From: DASPPM01 sp052143835
GTDB taxonomy: Bacteria; Pseudomonadota; Alphaproteobacteria; JACZXZ01
DNA length: 64,000 bases
Direction: 5' to 3'
NCBI GenBank assembly: GCA_052143835.1
Contig: JBKQRV010000067.1
Location: 1 to 64,000 of the forward strand
The position numbers and the translations under genes are program-made. This document shows, piece after piece, positions 33,793-41,658 of the stretch; position 1 is the first letter of the stretch; every line of letters begins with the position of its first letter. Below the pieces are notes generated by a model. The model saw only the letters and a list, made by a program, of their open reading frames with translations. It searched no databases and was not told where the DNA came from.

Positions 33793-34854
33793 ATGGCGGG
33801 GGCGAAGACCGCTGCCGGGAATTTCTTCGAGGACTTCCGCCTCGGCCAGGAGCTCGCGCACGCGACGCCGCGCACGGTAGGTGCCGGCGATGCGGCACTC
33901 TATCTGGCGCTTACCGGCACGCGCTTCGCGCTCAACTCCTCGGACGAGTTCGCGCGTGGTTGCGGGCTGCCGTGCGCGCCGCTCGACGATCTGCTCGCCT
34001 TTCACATCATCTTCGGCAAGACCGTGCCCGACATCTCGCTTAACGCGATCGCCAATCTCGGCTATGCCGACTGCCGCTTCCTCGCCCCCGTCTATCCAGG
34101 CGACACGCTCCAGGCGAAGAGCCGCGTGATCGGGCTCAGGGAGAACGCCAACCGGCAAAGCGGCATCGTCTATGTGCGCTCGACGGGGACGAATGAGAGC
34201 GGCGAGACCGTGCTCGAGTACGTGCGCTGGGTCATGGTGCGCAAGCGCGACGAGGCGGCGCCGGCGCCGGCTGCCTCGGTGCCCACACTTGCCCGCGCGG
34301 TGCCGGCGACGGCACTCGCGCTGCCGGCGGGCTTAGCACTCGAGCGCTACGACTTCGCGCTCGCCGGCTCGCCCTTCGCCTGGGAGGACTATGCGCCGGG
34401 CGAGCGCATCGATCACGTCGACGGCGTCACCATCGAGGAGGCCGAGCACATGATGGCGACGCGGCTCTACCAGAACACGGCGCGGGTCCACTTCAACCAG
34501 CAGGCCCAAGCGGCCGACCGCTTCGGCCGCCGCCTCGTCTACGGCGGACACATCATGAGCCTCGCGCGCGCGGCGAGCTTCAACGGCCTCGCCAACGCGG
34601 TCAAGATCGCCGCCATCAACGGCGGCCGTCACCTTGCCCCGAGCTTCGCCGGCGACACGATCTATGCCTGGAGCGAGGTGCTCGAGCGCTGGGAGATCGC
34701 AGGCCGGCGCGATCTCGGCGCGCTGCGCCTGCGCACGCTCGCGACCAAGGAGCGGCGCGCCGGCGATTTTCCCGACAAGGACGCGCAAGGGAAGTTCGAC
34801 CCCGCGGTCGTGCTCGAGCTCGACTACACGGTGCTGCTCCCGCGGCGCGGCTGA
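33793..34854 (+). CDS. MaoC-family hydratase, mesaconyl-CoA hydratase-like
   Basis: Double hot-dog hydratase, 353 residues. Two MaoC-like halves are seen: an N-terminal half (NFFEDFRLGQELAHATPRTV) and a C-terminal half with YAPGERIDHVDGVTIEEAEHMMATRLYQNTA and NQQAQAADRFGRRLVYGGHIMS. Length and these motifs match the 2-methylfumaryl (mesaconyl)-CoA hydratase group, which hydrates mesaconyl-C1-CoA to beta-methylmalyl-CoA, the substrate of the malyl-CoA lyase family encoded just upstream. ccr and other pathway genes are not in the window. Confidence 0.82.
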   Translation: MAGAKTAAGNFFEDFRLGQELAHATPRTVGAGDAALYLALTGTRFALNSSDEFARGCGLPCAPLDDLLAFHIIFGKTVPDISLNAIANLGYADCRFLAPVYPGDTLQAKSRVIGLRENANRQSGIVYVRSTGTNESGETVLEYVRWVMVRKRDEAAPAPAASVPTLARAVPATALALPAGLALERYDFALAGSPFAWEDYAPGERIDHVDGVTIEEAEHMMATRLYQNTARVHFNQQAQAADRFGRRLVYGGHIMSLARAASFNGLANAVKIAAINGGRHLAPSFAGDTIYAWSEVLERWEIAGRRDLGALRLRTLATKERRAGDFPDKDAQGKFDPAVVLELDYTVLLPRRG

Positions 34855-34869
34855 CGGCCGCAAAGGCTT

Positions 34870-35080
34870 TCACCACGGAGAACACGGAGGTCACGGAGAA
34901 GAGGAGGGAGACTTCGTGTCCTCGTTCTTAAATTCACGACATCAGGAAAACACTCGTCATTGCGAGGCGCCCGAAGGGCGCCGAAGCAATCCATATGGGG
35001 TTTCGCACCAGACGCGCTGGATTGCTTCGCTGCGCTCGCAATGACGGCTACCTGCAGGCGAGACAGACCCGTGGTGAAAC
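34870..35080. repeat. Family C repeat interrupted by a family B repeat
   Basis: CACCACGGAGAACACGGAGG at 34871 opens a family C copy and GTGGTGAAAC near 35071 closes it. Between them, at 34923-35046, lies a complete family B element in the opposite orientation to the one at 6954. The nesting implies family B moved into, or recombined with, an existing family C copy. Confidence 0.65.
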
Positions 35081-35168
35081 CTTCTGCAGCCGCTCGCCTC
35101 GGCTTCAAAACGAAACGCCGCGGAGGCGCATCCGCGGCGCTCGGAGGCGAAGCCCTAAAATAAAGTGA

Positions 35169-35228
35169 GGCGTCAGGAGCGTAAGCGAGAACCCACGCTA
35201 CGTGTCCGGGCGGGACACTCCTGACGCC
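35169..35228. repeat. Hairpin repeat F, copy 1
   Basis: Outer arms GGCGTCAGGAG and CTCCTGACGCC (11 bp, perfect) enclose AGCGTAAGC...CACGCTACGTGTCCGGGCGG. Related to the copies at 35884, 35950 and 36037. Confidence 0.8.
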
Positions 35229-35790
35229 TCTGGAGCCGAAGCCCCATGGCTCGTGAGAGCGACCCGGCTTCCGGCCGTCTCCCTCCTCGGCAACGCCCCC
35301 GTGAAGGGACGCCCCGCCGGAGCGAGGAGCCGTACCCCCCTCGCGGGGGATCGCCAGCGAAAAGCCCACTCGTCGGCCGCGTCCGGTTCCTCCTGTCGCG
35401 TCCCTCCTCCCTTGCGGGAGAATTTTCGCGCCTAGGACCGCAAGGCCCCGAAAGGTCTCGCGGCCCCCCGTGACGGCCCCGATGGCCCGAAGGCCGCCGA
35501 CGCCGATCCGGGAAAAGAGCCGGCCAACCGGGAGTTTGACCTCCCGCCTGGGGGCGGTGCTCCGAAGAGTTCCGTCCTCAAGGCCGGGTAGTGCCGCCCC
35601 GAAGGGCCGCATCGCCCCGAAGCTTTCGTCCTCTTGCCCGCCGCCCGAAGTCCCGAAGGGCCTCGGATGGTTCCGCTTGGGCTTACTCGCTTCGACACTC
35701 TCTCGTGCCGTCTAAAGCCTATCTCTTTCAAAGGCACGTTCAATGAAAAAGCGGCTTTCCTTTGAAAATATCTGTGCGTAGATTTGTCAA

Positions 35791-35833
35791 TTGCACACAA
35801 GGCTTCCACAAATTCTCCACATGTTTATCCACA
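35791..35833 (+). other. DnaA-box cluster 1
   Basis: A perfect box TTATCCACA at 35825-35833, a one-mismatch box TTCTCCACA at 35813-35821, and weaker relatives GCTTCCACA (35802) and TTGCACACA (35791), all on the same strand, spaced about 11-12 bp and next to an AT-rich stretch (35740-35790). Regular helical-turn spacing of boxes is typical of origins. Confidence 0.55.
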
Positions 35834-35883
35834 AAGACTATTCAGGCAGTCGAGGCCTCAAAATTCAACGTCTTGTTATTCAG

Positions 35884-36106
35884 GCACTTACGCTGCGCGT
35901 CCGCGCGGGCGAGACACTCCGACGCCCCCAAATCTTTCGCCTGAAATGAAGGCGGCGCCGGGAGCGTAAGCTGCACTTACGCTGCGTGTCCGGGCGGGAG
36001 GGTCCCGATGCCCCAAATCTTTCGCCTAATAAGAAGGCGGCGTCGGGAGCGTAAGCTGCACTTACGCTGCGTGTCCGGGCGGGACACTCCCGACGCCGCC
36101 GGGGCC
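35884..36106. repeat. Hairpin repeat F, copies 2-4 in tandem
   Basis: A partial copy at 35884-35927 is followed by two near-identical units at about 35928-36012 and 36011-36106, each with CCCCAAATCTTTCGCCT, then GGCGGCG, GGGAGCGTAAGCTGCACTTACG and CTGCGTGTCCGGGCGGGA. Each holds an inner hairpin (AGCGTAAG/CTTACGCT) and an outer one (GGCGTCGGGAG/CTCCCGACGCC in the last copy; the third copy has diverged arms). Confidence 0.8.
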
Positions 36107-36655
36107 TGGGCGGACCCCGTGCTGAAAGGCCTGCGGCCGCACCGCCGTCGACGCGCGCGCGCCTCAGGGAGAAGCGCGAGCAGCGGCGAAGCTTGAGGGC
36201 CGGGCCTGCCCTGGGCGGAGCAGAACCCGAGCCCGCGGCACGTCACCGTCACGCGAACCGCTCCCGACGGGAACTCGCGCTCGCGCGCGCGCCCCGTCCA
36301 AGCGAAGGAAACCGAGACTCCCGGGCGAGGAGGCGGCCCCCCTAGCCGCCCGCCCCCCGGCATGCCCTTGGGGCGCCGTGGGGCCGGCGTCAGATCCTCG
36401 TTCCGGCACGTCGGCACCCTCTTTTGCCTGGGACCGAGCCTTGCGGATCGGCCCACGCGAGAGGCTGCCCCGCTTTCTTGCGAAAGCGTCGCCGCGTCCG
36501 CTGCGGAACCGCGGTCCCACCCCCGAGGCCGCACGAAGGCGGTTCGCTCAAGGTTCTAAGATCGGGCTCCGCTGCGGTGACCTCAGCACCGCCAAGTATA
36601 GTGCAGAGCGCGTTGTCGGGCGGCAACGAGAAAAACAAATAATGGTCAAAAATCT

Positions 36656-36716
36656 TGTGAATAAATCCAGACTTTCCTCACAGGTCCGCAACAAGTTTTC
36701 CACTGTCTTATCCACA
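36656..36716 (+). other. DnaA-box cluster 2
   Basis: Perfect boxes TTATCCACA at 36708-36716 (plus) and TTATTCACA at 36656-36664 (minus, read TGTGAATAA), with a near match TTTTCCACT at 36696. The preceding 36630-36660 is AT-rich. About 0.85 kb from cluster 1, giving a bipartite arrangement. Confidence 0.55.
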
Positions 36717-36831
36717 AAGGGCTCAGTTTCGGCAGGCGCGCCGCAGCCAAGGCCCTTGCTTGTCTTGGATTTGTGCGGGGGAACTTCGGTTGGCGCGTGG
36801 CCGCCATGCGCTTTTGCTGCGGCGCGGAAGA

Positions 36832-36860
36832 TTGACTTAGGCGGTGCGGCGGCCTAGAAA
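36832..36860 (+). promoter_or_regulatory. Promoter of the sdhCDAB operon
   Basis: TTGACT at 36832-36837, 17-bp spacer, TAGAAA at 36855-36860, about 93 bp before the sdhC ATG. The best promoter match in the window. Confidence 0.65.
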
Positions 36861-36952
36861 GCTTTCGGACGATCTAGCGGGCGTCCCCTCGCCCGCACGC
36901 GACCGGGCGCATCCGTGCTCGGCTCGCCGACCATGCCCATGTAGGCGCGCTC

Positions 36953-37351
36953 ATGACCGCTCGGAACAGGCCGCTCTCCCCTCATTTGCAGATCTACCGG
37001 CCGCAGCTGACCTCGCTGCTCTCGATCACCCATAGGGCGACCGGCATCGCCCTCGTGGCGGGCGCCTTCCTCCTCGTCTGGTGGATCGCCGCCCTCGTGC
37101 GCGGCCCGGCCTCCTTTGCGCTCTTCCAGCACTTCATCGCCTCGTTCCTCGGCCGGCTCCTTCTCTTCGGCTGGACGTGGGCGCTTTTCTACCATTTGGC
37201 CAACGGCATTCGCCATCTCTCGTGGGACGCCGGCTGGGGCTACGAGCTCGAGAGCACCTACGCGAGCGGCTGGTTCGTGGTCGCCGCCTCGACGGTCTTG
37301 ACGCTCGTCGCCTGGTCGATCGGCTACGTCATGCTGGGAGGGCACGGATGA
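36953..37351 (+). CDS. sdhC: Succinate dehydrogenase cytochrome b556 subunit
   Basis: Membrane anchor of complex II, 132 residues, three transmembrane helices. Family motif RPLSPHLQIYRPQLTSLLSITHRATGIAL near the N-terminus, and the haem-ligand histidine region FYHLANGIRHLSWD around residue 83. First gene of sdhCDAB; its end overlaps sdhD by four bases. Confidence 0.96.
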   Translation: MTARNRPLSPHLQIYRPQLTSLLSITHRATGIALVAGAFLLVWWIAALVRGPASFALFQHFIASFLGRLLLFGWTWALFYHLANGIRHLSWDAGWGYELESTYASGWFVVAASTVLTLVAWSIGYVMLGGHG

Positions 37352-37737
37352 GCGGCATGCGCACCCCGCTCGGCCGCGTGCGCGGCCTCGGCTCCGCCAA
37401 GGGAGGAGTGGAGCACTGGTGGATGCAGCGCCTGACCGCGGTGGCGCTCGTGCCGCTCACGCTGTGGTTCGTCTATTCGATGGTGGCGCTCACCGGCGCC
37501 GAGCATGCGAGCGTGGTCAACTGGTTCGCGCGGTCGCGCAACGCCGTGCTGATGATCCTCCTCGTCATCGCCACCTTCCACCATGGGCAGCTCGGCATCC
37601 AGGTGGTGATCGACGACTACGTCCATAGCGAGAGAACGAAGCTGGCGGCCATCATCATCGTCAAGTTCGCAGCGGTGCTGCTCGCGGCCGGCAGCATCTT
37701 CGGGATCGTGCGGATCGCCTTCGGAGTGATCGGCTGA
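37348..37737 (+). CDS. sdhD: Succinate dehydrogenase hydrophobic membrane anchor
   Basis: Second anchor subunit, 129 residues, three helices. The motif VRGLGSAKGGVEHWWMQRLTAVALVPLTLW and the histidine-containing FHHGQLGIQVVIDDYVH are typical of alphaproteobacterial SdhD. The ATG at 37348 overlaps sdhC (ATGA), and its stop shares one base with the sdhA start (TGATG). Confidence 0.95.
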   Translation: MSGMRTPLGRVRGLGSAKGGVEHWWMQRLTAVALVPLTLWFVYSMVALTGAEHASVVNWFARSRNAVLMILLVIATFHHGQLGIQVVIDDYVHSERTKLAAIIIVKFAAVLLAAGSIFGIVRIAFGVIG

Positions 37738-39527
37738 TGGCACAGGCATACGAGCTCATCGACCATGACTACGACGTGGTGGTCGTCGGCGCCGGCGGCG
37801 CCGGGCTGAGGGCCACCCTCGGCATCGCCGAGAAGGGACTGAAGACGGCCTGCATCAGCAAGGTCTTCCCCACGCGCAGCCACACGGTAGCGGCGCAAGG
37901 CGGCATCAGCGCAGCCCTTGGCAACATGGGCCCCGACGACTGGCGCTGGCACATGTACGACACGGTCAAGGGCTCGGACTGGCTCGGCGACCAGGACGCC
38001 ATCGAATACATGTGCCGCGAGGCGATTCCGGCGGTGATCGAGCTCGAGCACTACGGCGTGCCCTTCTCGCGCACGCCCGAGGGCAAGATCTATCAGCGCC
38101 CCTTCGGCGGCATGACGACGGAGTTCGGCGAGGGCACGGCCCAGCGCACCTGCGCCGCGGCCGACCGCACCGGCCATGCCATGCTCCACACGCTCTACGG
38201 CCAGGCGCTCAAGCGGCGGGCCGAGTTCTTCATCGAGTATTTCGCGATCGACCTCATCATGGACGAGGACGGCGGCTGCCGCGGCGTCGTCGCCTGGAAC
38301 CTGGATGACGGCACGCTCCACCGCTTCAACGCCGCCCTCACCATCCTCGCCACGGGCGGGGCGGGGCGCGTCTATTTCTCCTGCACCTCGGCCCACACCT
38401 GCACGGGCGACGGCAACGCCATGGTGCTGCGCGCCGGGCTGCCGCTCGAGGACATGGAGTTCGTGCAGTTCCACCCGACCGGCATCTACGGCGCCGGCTG
38501 CCTCATCACCGAGGGCGCGCGCGGCGAAGGCGGCTATCTCACCAACTCCGAGGGCGAGCGCTTCATGGAGCGCTACGCGCCCCACGCCAAGGACCTCGCG
38601 AGCCGCGACGTGGTCAGCCGCTCCATGACGATCGAAATGCGCGAGGGACGCGGCTGCGGCCCGAACAAGGACTATATGCTCCTTCATCTCGAGCACCTCG
38701 ATGCCAAGGTCCTGCACGAGCGCCTTCCGGGCATCTCGGAGACGGCAAAGATCTTCGCGGGCGTGGAGGTGACCAAGGAGCCGATCCCGGTGCTGCCCAC
38801 CTGCCATTACAACATGGGCGGCATCCCGACCAACTACCACGGCGAGGCCTTGACGCGGCTCGACGGCAATCCGGACCATGTGGTGCCCGGTCTCATGGCG
38901 ATCGGCGAGGGCGCCTGCGTCTCGGTGCACGGCGCCAACCGGCTCGGCTCGAACTCGCTCCTCGACATCGTGGTCTTCGGCCGCGCCGCAGCCTTGCGCG
39001 CCGTCGAGGTGGTCAAGCCGGGCGAGCGCCCGAAGCCGCTTCCCAAGGGTGCCGGCGAGGCGGCCGTGGCCCGCCTCGACCGCCTGCGCCACGCCGACGG
39101 CTCGACGCCGACCGCCAAGCTGCGCCTCGAGATGCAGCGCACGATGCAGCGCGACTGTGCGGTCTTCCGCACCGGATCCGTCCTCGCGCAAGGCCTCAAG
39201 AAACTCGACGAATGCTGGCAGAAGCGGGCCGACCTCAAGGTGAGCGACCGCTCGCTCATCTGGAACAGCGACCTTATGGAAACGCTCGAGCTCGACAACC
39301 TGCTGGCGCAAGCGCTCACCACCATCGCCGCGGCGGCGCAGCGCACCGAGAGCCGGGGAGGGCACGCGCGCGAGGACTACCCCGAGCGCGACGACGCGCA
39401 CTGGCTCAAGCACAGCCTCGTCTGGCTCGACGGGAGCGGCAAGGTGCGCCATTCCGACCGTCCGGTGCACTTGCAGCCGCTCACCAACGAGGTGCAGTCC
39501 TTCCCGCCCAAGGCGCGGGTGTATTAG
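37737..39527 (+). CDS. sdhA: Succinate dehydrogenase flavoprotein subunit
   Basis: Catalytic subunit with covalent FAD, oxidising succinate to fumarate in the TCA cycle, on the cytosolic face of the inner membrane. 596 residues. VVVGAGGAGLRATLG binds FAD, the flavin-linked His is in RSHTVAAQGGISAAL, active-site segments are FVQFHPTGIYGAG and LTEGARGEGGYL-like ITEGARGEGGYL, and HGANRLGSNSLLDIVVFG closes the FAD domain. Confidence 0.98.
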   Translation: MAQAYELIDHDYDVVVVGAGGAGLRATLGIAEKGLKTACISKVFPTRSHTVAAQGGISAALGNMGPDDWRWHMYDTVKGSDWLGDQDAIEYMCREAIPAVIELEHYGVPFSRTPEGKIYQRPFGGMTTEFGEGTAQRTCAAADRTGHAMLHTLYGQALKRRAEFFIEYFAIDLIMDEDGGCRGVVAWNLDDGTLHRFNAALTILATGGAGRVYFSCTSAHTCTGDGNAMVLRAGLPLEDMEFVQFHPTGIYGAGCLITEGARGEGGYLTNSEGERFMERYAPHAKDLASRDVVSRSMTIEMREGRGCGPNKDYMLLHLEHLDAKVLHERLPGISETAKIFAGVEVTKEPIPVLPTCHYNMGGIPTNYHGEALTRLDGNPDHVVPGLMAIGEGACVSVHGANRLGSNSLLDIVVFGRAAALRAVEVVKPGERPKPLPKGAGEAAVARLDRLRHADGSTPTAKLRLEMQRTMQRDCAVFRTGSVLAQGLKKLDECWQKRADLKVSDRSLIWNSDLMETLELDNLLAQALTTIAAAAQRTESRGGHAREDYPERDDAHWLKHSLVWLDGSGKVRHSDRPVHLQPLTNEVQSFPPKARVY

Positions 39528-39540
39528 GCAGTGTAGCGAT

Positions 39541-39714
39541 CACCACGGAGACACGGAGGTCACGGAGATCGCGGAGAAGCAAGCTTTCAGCGCAGAGGTC
39601 GTAGAGGATGCGCAGAGGCCGCAAGGTATAAATTTTCTCTCCGCGTCCTCTGCGCATCCTCTGCGACCTCTGCGCTAAGCCTTTCCTCTGTTCTTCTCCG
39701 TGCCTCCGTGGTGA
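39541..39714. repeat. Family C repeat copy 3 between sdhA and sdhB
   Basis: CACCACGGAGACACGGAGGT opens and CCGTGCCTCCGTGGTG closes; inside, AGCGCAGAGGTCGTAGAGGATGC faces GCATCCTCTGCGACCTCTGCGCT, giving a nearly complete 170-bp hairpin. It occupies most of the 229-bp gap between two genes that are usually tightly coupled. Confidence 0.85.
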
Positions 39715-39756
39715 ATCCTTTTAAGAGCCTGTCGTCGTAATCAGAGGGCCGAGGCC

Positions 39757-40533
39757 ATGGTTGAATTCACGCTTCCCGCCAACTCCAAGGTGCGGCCCGG
39801 CAAGGTAAATGCGGGACCGGCGGACGCCAAGCGGCCCAAGGTCTTCAAGATCTACCGCTGGAGCCCGGACGACGACGCGAACCCGCGGATCGACAGCTAC
39901 ACCGTCGATCTCGCCGACTGCGCGCCCATGGTCTTGGACGCGCTCATCAAGATCAAGAACGAGGTCGATGCCACCCTCACCTTCCGCCGCTCCTGCCGCG
40001 AGGGCGTGTGCGGTAGCTGCGCCATGAACATCGACGGCACCAACACGCTCGCCTGCACCAAGCCGATCGAGGAGGTGAAGGGCGACGTCAAGATCTATCC
40101 GCTCCCGCACATGAAGGTAGTGAAGGACCTCGTCCCCGACATGACCGAGCTCTACGCCCAGCACGCCGCCATCGAGCCGTGGCTCAAGACGGAGAGTGCG
40201 GCACCCGACCGCGAGCGGCTGCAAGCGCCCGAGGACCGCGCCAAGCTCGACGGACTCTACGAGTGCATCCTCTGCGCCTGCTGCTCGACCGCCTGCCCGA
40301 GCTACTGGTGGAACAGCGCGCGCTATCTCGGCCCCGCCGTCCTCCTGCAGGCGCACCGCTGGATCGTCGACAGCCGCGACGAGGCGACGGGCGAGCGGCT
40401 CGACCAGCTCGAGGACCCCTTCCGCCTCTACCGCTGCCACACGATCATGAACTGCACCAAGACCTGCCCCAAGCACCTCAACCCGGCCAAAGCGATCGGC
40501 GAGATCAAGAGGCTCATCCTCGGGCGGCGCTGA
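39757..40533 (+). CDS. sdhB: Succinate dehydrogenase iron-sulfur subunit
   Basis: Electron-transfer subunit with [2Fe-2S], [4Fe-4S] and [3Fe-4S] centres, 258 residues. Cys80, Cys85, Cys88 and Cys100 (CREGVCGSC...LAC) bind the first centre; CILCACCSTAC at 170-180 and CHTIMNCTKTCPKHLNP supply the others. It ends the sdhCDAB operon. Confidence 0.98.
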   Translation: MVEFTLPANSKVRPGKVNAGPADAKRPKVFKIYRWSPDDDANPRIDSYTVDLADCAPMVLDALIKIKNEVDATLTFRRSCREGVCGSCAMNIDGTNTLACTKPIEEVKGDVKIYPLPHMKVVKDLVPDMTELYAQHAAIEPWLKTESAAPDRERLQAPEDRAKLDGLYECILCACCSTACPSYWWNSARYLGPAVLLQAHRWIVDSRDEATGERLDQLEDPFRLYRCHTIMNCTKTCPKHLNPAKAIGEIKRLILGRR

Positions 40534-40646
40534 GACGTCGAGTGGTCCCGAAAAGCCCATAAAGTGGCTCTTTCGGGGATGCCACTTTCTCCGCTACGCT
40601 CAGCCCTCGGCCGCGCGCTTAGGTCCGGCGAGAAGAGGACAAAGGC

Positions 40647-41270
40647 ATGTATATCCCCAAGGGCTTCGAGGTCGAGGATCTCGCGACCCTCCACGGCTTC
40701 ATGGAGGAGCACAGCTTCGCCATCTTGACCGGTACCCTCGACGGCGCTCCCTTCGCGACCCACCTCCCGCTCCTCATCGACCGCGAGCGCGGCGAGAAGG
40801 GCACCATCGTGGGCCACATCGCGCGCGCCAATTCCCACGGGAAAATCCTCGACGGCACGACCCCGGCGCTTGCCATCTTCAGCGGCCCGCACGCCTACGT
40901 CTCGCCGAGCTGGTACGCCTCCAAGGACGTGGTGCCGACCTGGCTCTATACGGTCGTCCACGCCTACGGCAGGCCGCGGGTGAGCGCTGATCCGGCCCGC
41001 GTGCGCGCGCTCCTCGAGCGCATGGTGCGGCTCTTCGAGAGCGGCTCGAAGCACCCGTGGCAGCTCGCGAGCCAGCGCGAGGCCTATCTCGAGGGCATGC
41101 AGAAGGCGATCATCGCCTTCGAGATGCCGATCGAGCGCATCGAGGGCAAGTTCAAGCTCAACCAGATCAAGAGCGAGGCCGACCGCCGCGGCACCATCGC
41201 CGGGCTCGAGGCGACCGGCGATGCGATGTCCCGCGAGATCGCCGCCCTCATGCTGGCGCGGGAGCCCTGA
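40647..41270 (+). CDS. PaiB-like FMN-binding protein
   Basis: Split-barrel flavin-binding protein, 207 residues, matching the PaiB/FMN_bind_2 family: MYIPKGFEVEDLATLHGFMEEHSFAIL at the start, FATHLPLLIDRERG, SGPHAYVSPSWYASKDVVPTWLY and the C-terminal KFKLNQIKSEADRRG. B. subtilis PaiB is a repressor of degradative enzyme genes; most relatives are uncharacterised, so a regulatory role is uncertain. Confidence 0.88.
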   Translation: MYIPKGFEVEDLATLHGFMEEHSFAILTGTLDGAPFATHLPLLIDRERGEKGTIVGHIARANSHGKILDGTTPALAIFSGPHAYVSPSWYASKDVVPTWLYTVVHAYGRPRVSADPARVRALLERMVRLFESGSKHPWQLASQREAYLEGMQKAIIAFEMPIERIEGKFKLNQIKSEADRRGTIAGLEATGDAMSREIAALMLAREP

Positions 41271-41283
41271 GGGGTGCGGCAGC

Positions 41284-41490
41284 TCAGCCGAGCTTGATAC
41301 TGCCCGCGATCTCGTGGGCGAGGCCGAGCCTGTCGATGGTGAGCACCATCCTCGCCTGGAGCGTCTCCCGATCGGAGAGCTTGCCGGCGGCGAGCGCTTG
41401 CCGCACCGCCGCCTCGATCTCGCGCTGGGAGGTGACGCCGACCGTCTTCAGAAACTTGCGCACGTCCATGTTGAAGATGTCCTCGTTCAT
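41284..41490 (-). CDS. DUF6494-like small helical protein
   Basis: 68 residues from the ATG at 41490: MNEDIFNMDVRKFLKTVGVT, then SQREIEAAVRQALAAGKL and a C-terminal AHEIAGSIKLG. Charged, helical, no signal or membrane segment. Such proteins are widespread and uncharacterised in proteobacteria. It converges on the PaiB-like gene with 13 bp between. Confidence 0.72.
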   Translation of the reverse strand: MNEDIFNMDVRKFLKTVGVTSQREIEAAVRQALAAGKLSDRETLQARMVLTIDRLGLAHEIAGSIKLG

Positions 41491-41574
41491 GGCTCCCTTC
41501 CCTTCGCTCGAGTGCGCGACGGCGTTGCGACTTCGATAAAGCAGGCAAGCCAGCTTAGCATCGGGCATTTTCTT

Positions 41575-41626
41575 CGTCATTCCCGCGAAAAGCGGGAATC
41601 CACCCCCCCGCTTTCGCGGGGGTGAC
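41575..41626. repeat. Palindromic repeat, family E copy 1
   Basis: CGTCATTCCCGCGAAAAGCG followed by hairpin CCCCCGCTTTCGCGGGGGTGACG. Two nested stems; related to 44085-44193. Confidence 0.75.
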
Positions 41627-41658
41627 GACCGGCGCGCTTCAACGCGCCGGATGCTGCT

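Larger units (their letters stand above)
34855..36952. other. 2.1-kb gene-free region with repeats and DnaA boxes
   Basis: No frame looks coding: candidate frames are short, rich in Arg/Pro/Ser and lack ribosome-binding sites. Contents in order: a family C repeat with a family B repeat inside (34870-35080), hairpin repeat copies F1-F4, an AT-rich block with a DnaA box (35740-35880), a very GC-rich block (36100-36560), and a second AT-rich block with two perfect DnaA boxes (36630-36720). The sdh promoter closes it. This arrangement suggests a replication origin or other DnaA-bound locus. Confidence 0.6.

Noticed and set aside
31886..33898. 670-codon reading of pdxY
   Set aside because: Only the part from the ATG at 32737 matches pyridoxal kinase; the upstream part is antisense to the CitE-like gene.
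35884..36106. Possible CRISPR array because of tandem repeats
   Set aside because: Units are adjacent and self-complementary, with no unique spacers of constant length and no cas genes.
35202..36857. Several 60-160-codon frames in the gap before sdhC
   Set aside because: Overlap hairpin repeats, rich in Arg/Ser/Pro, no ribosome-binding sites and no conserved motifs.
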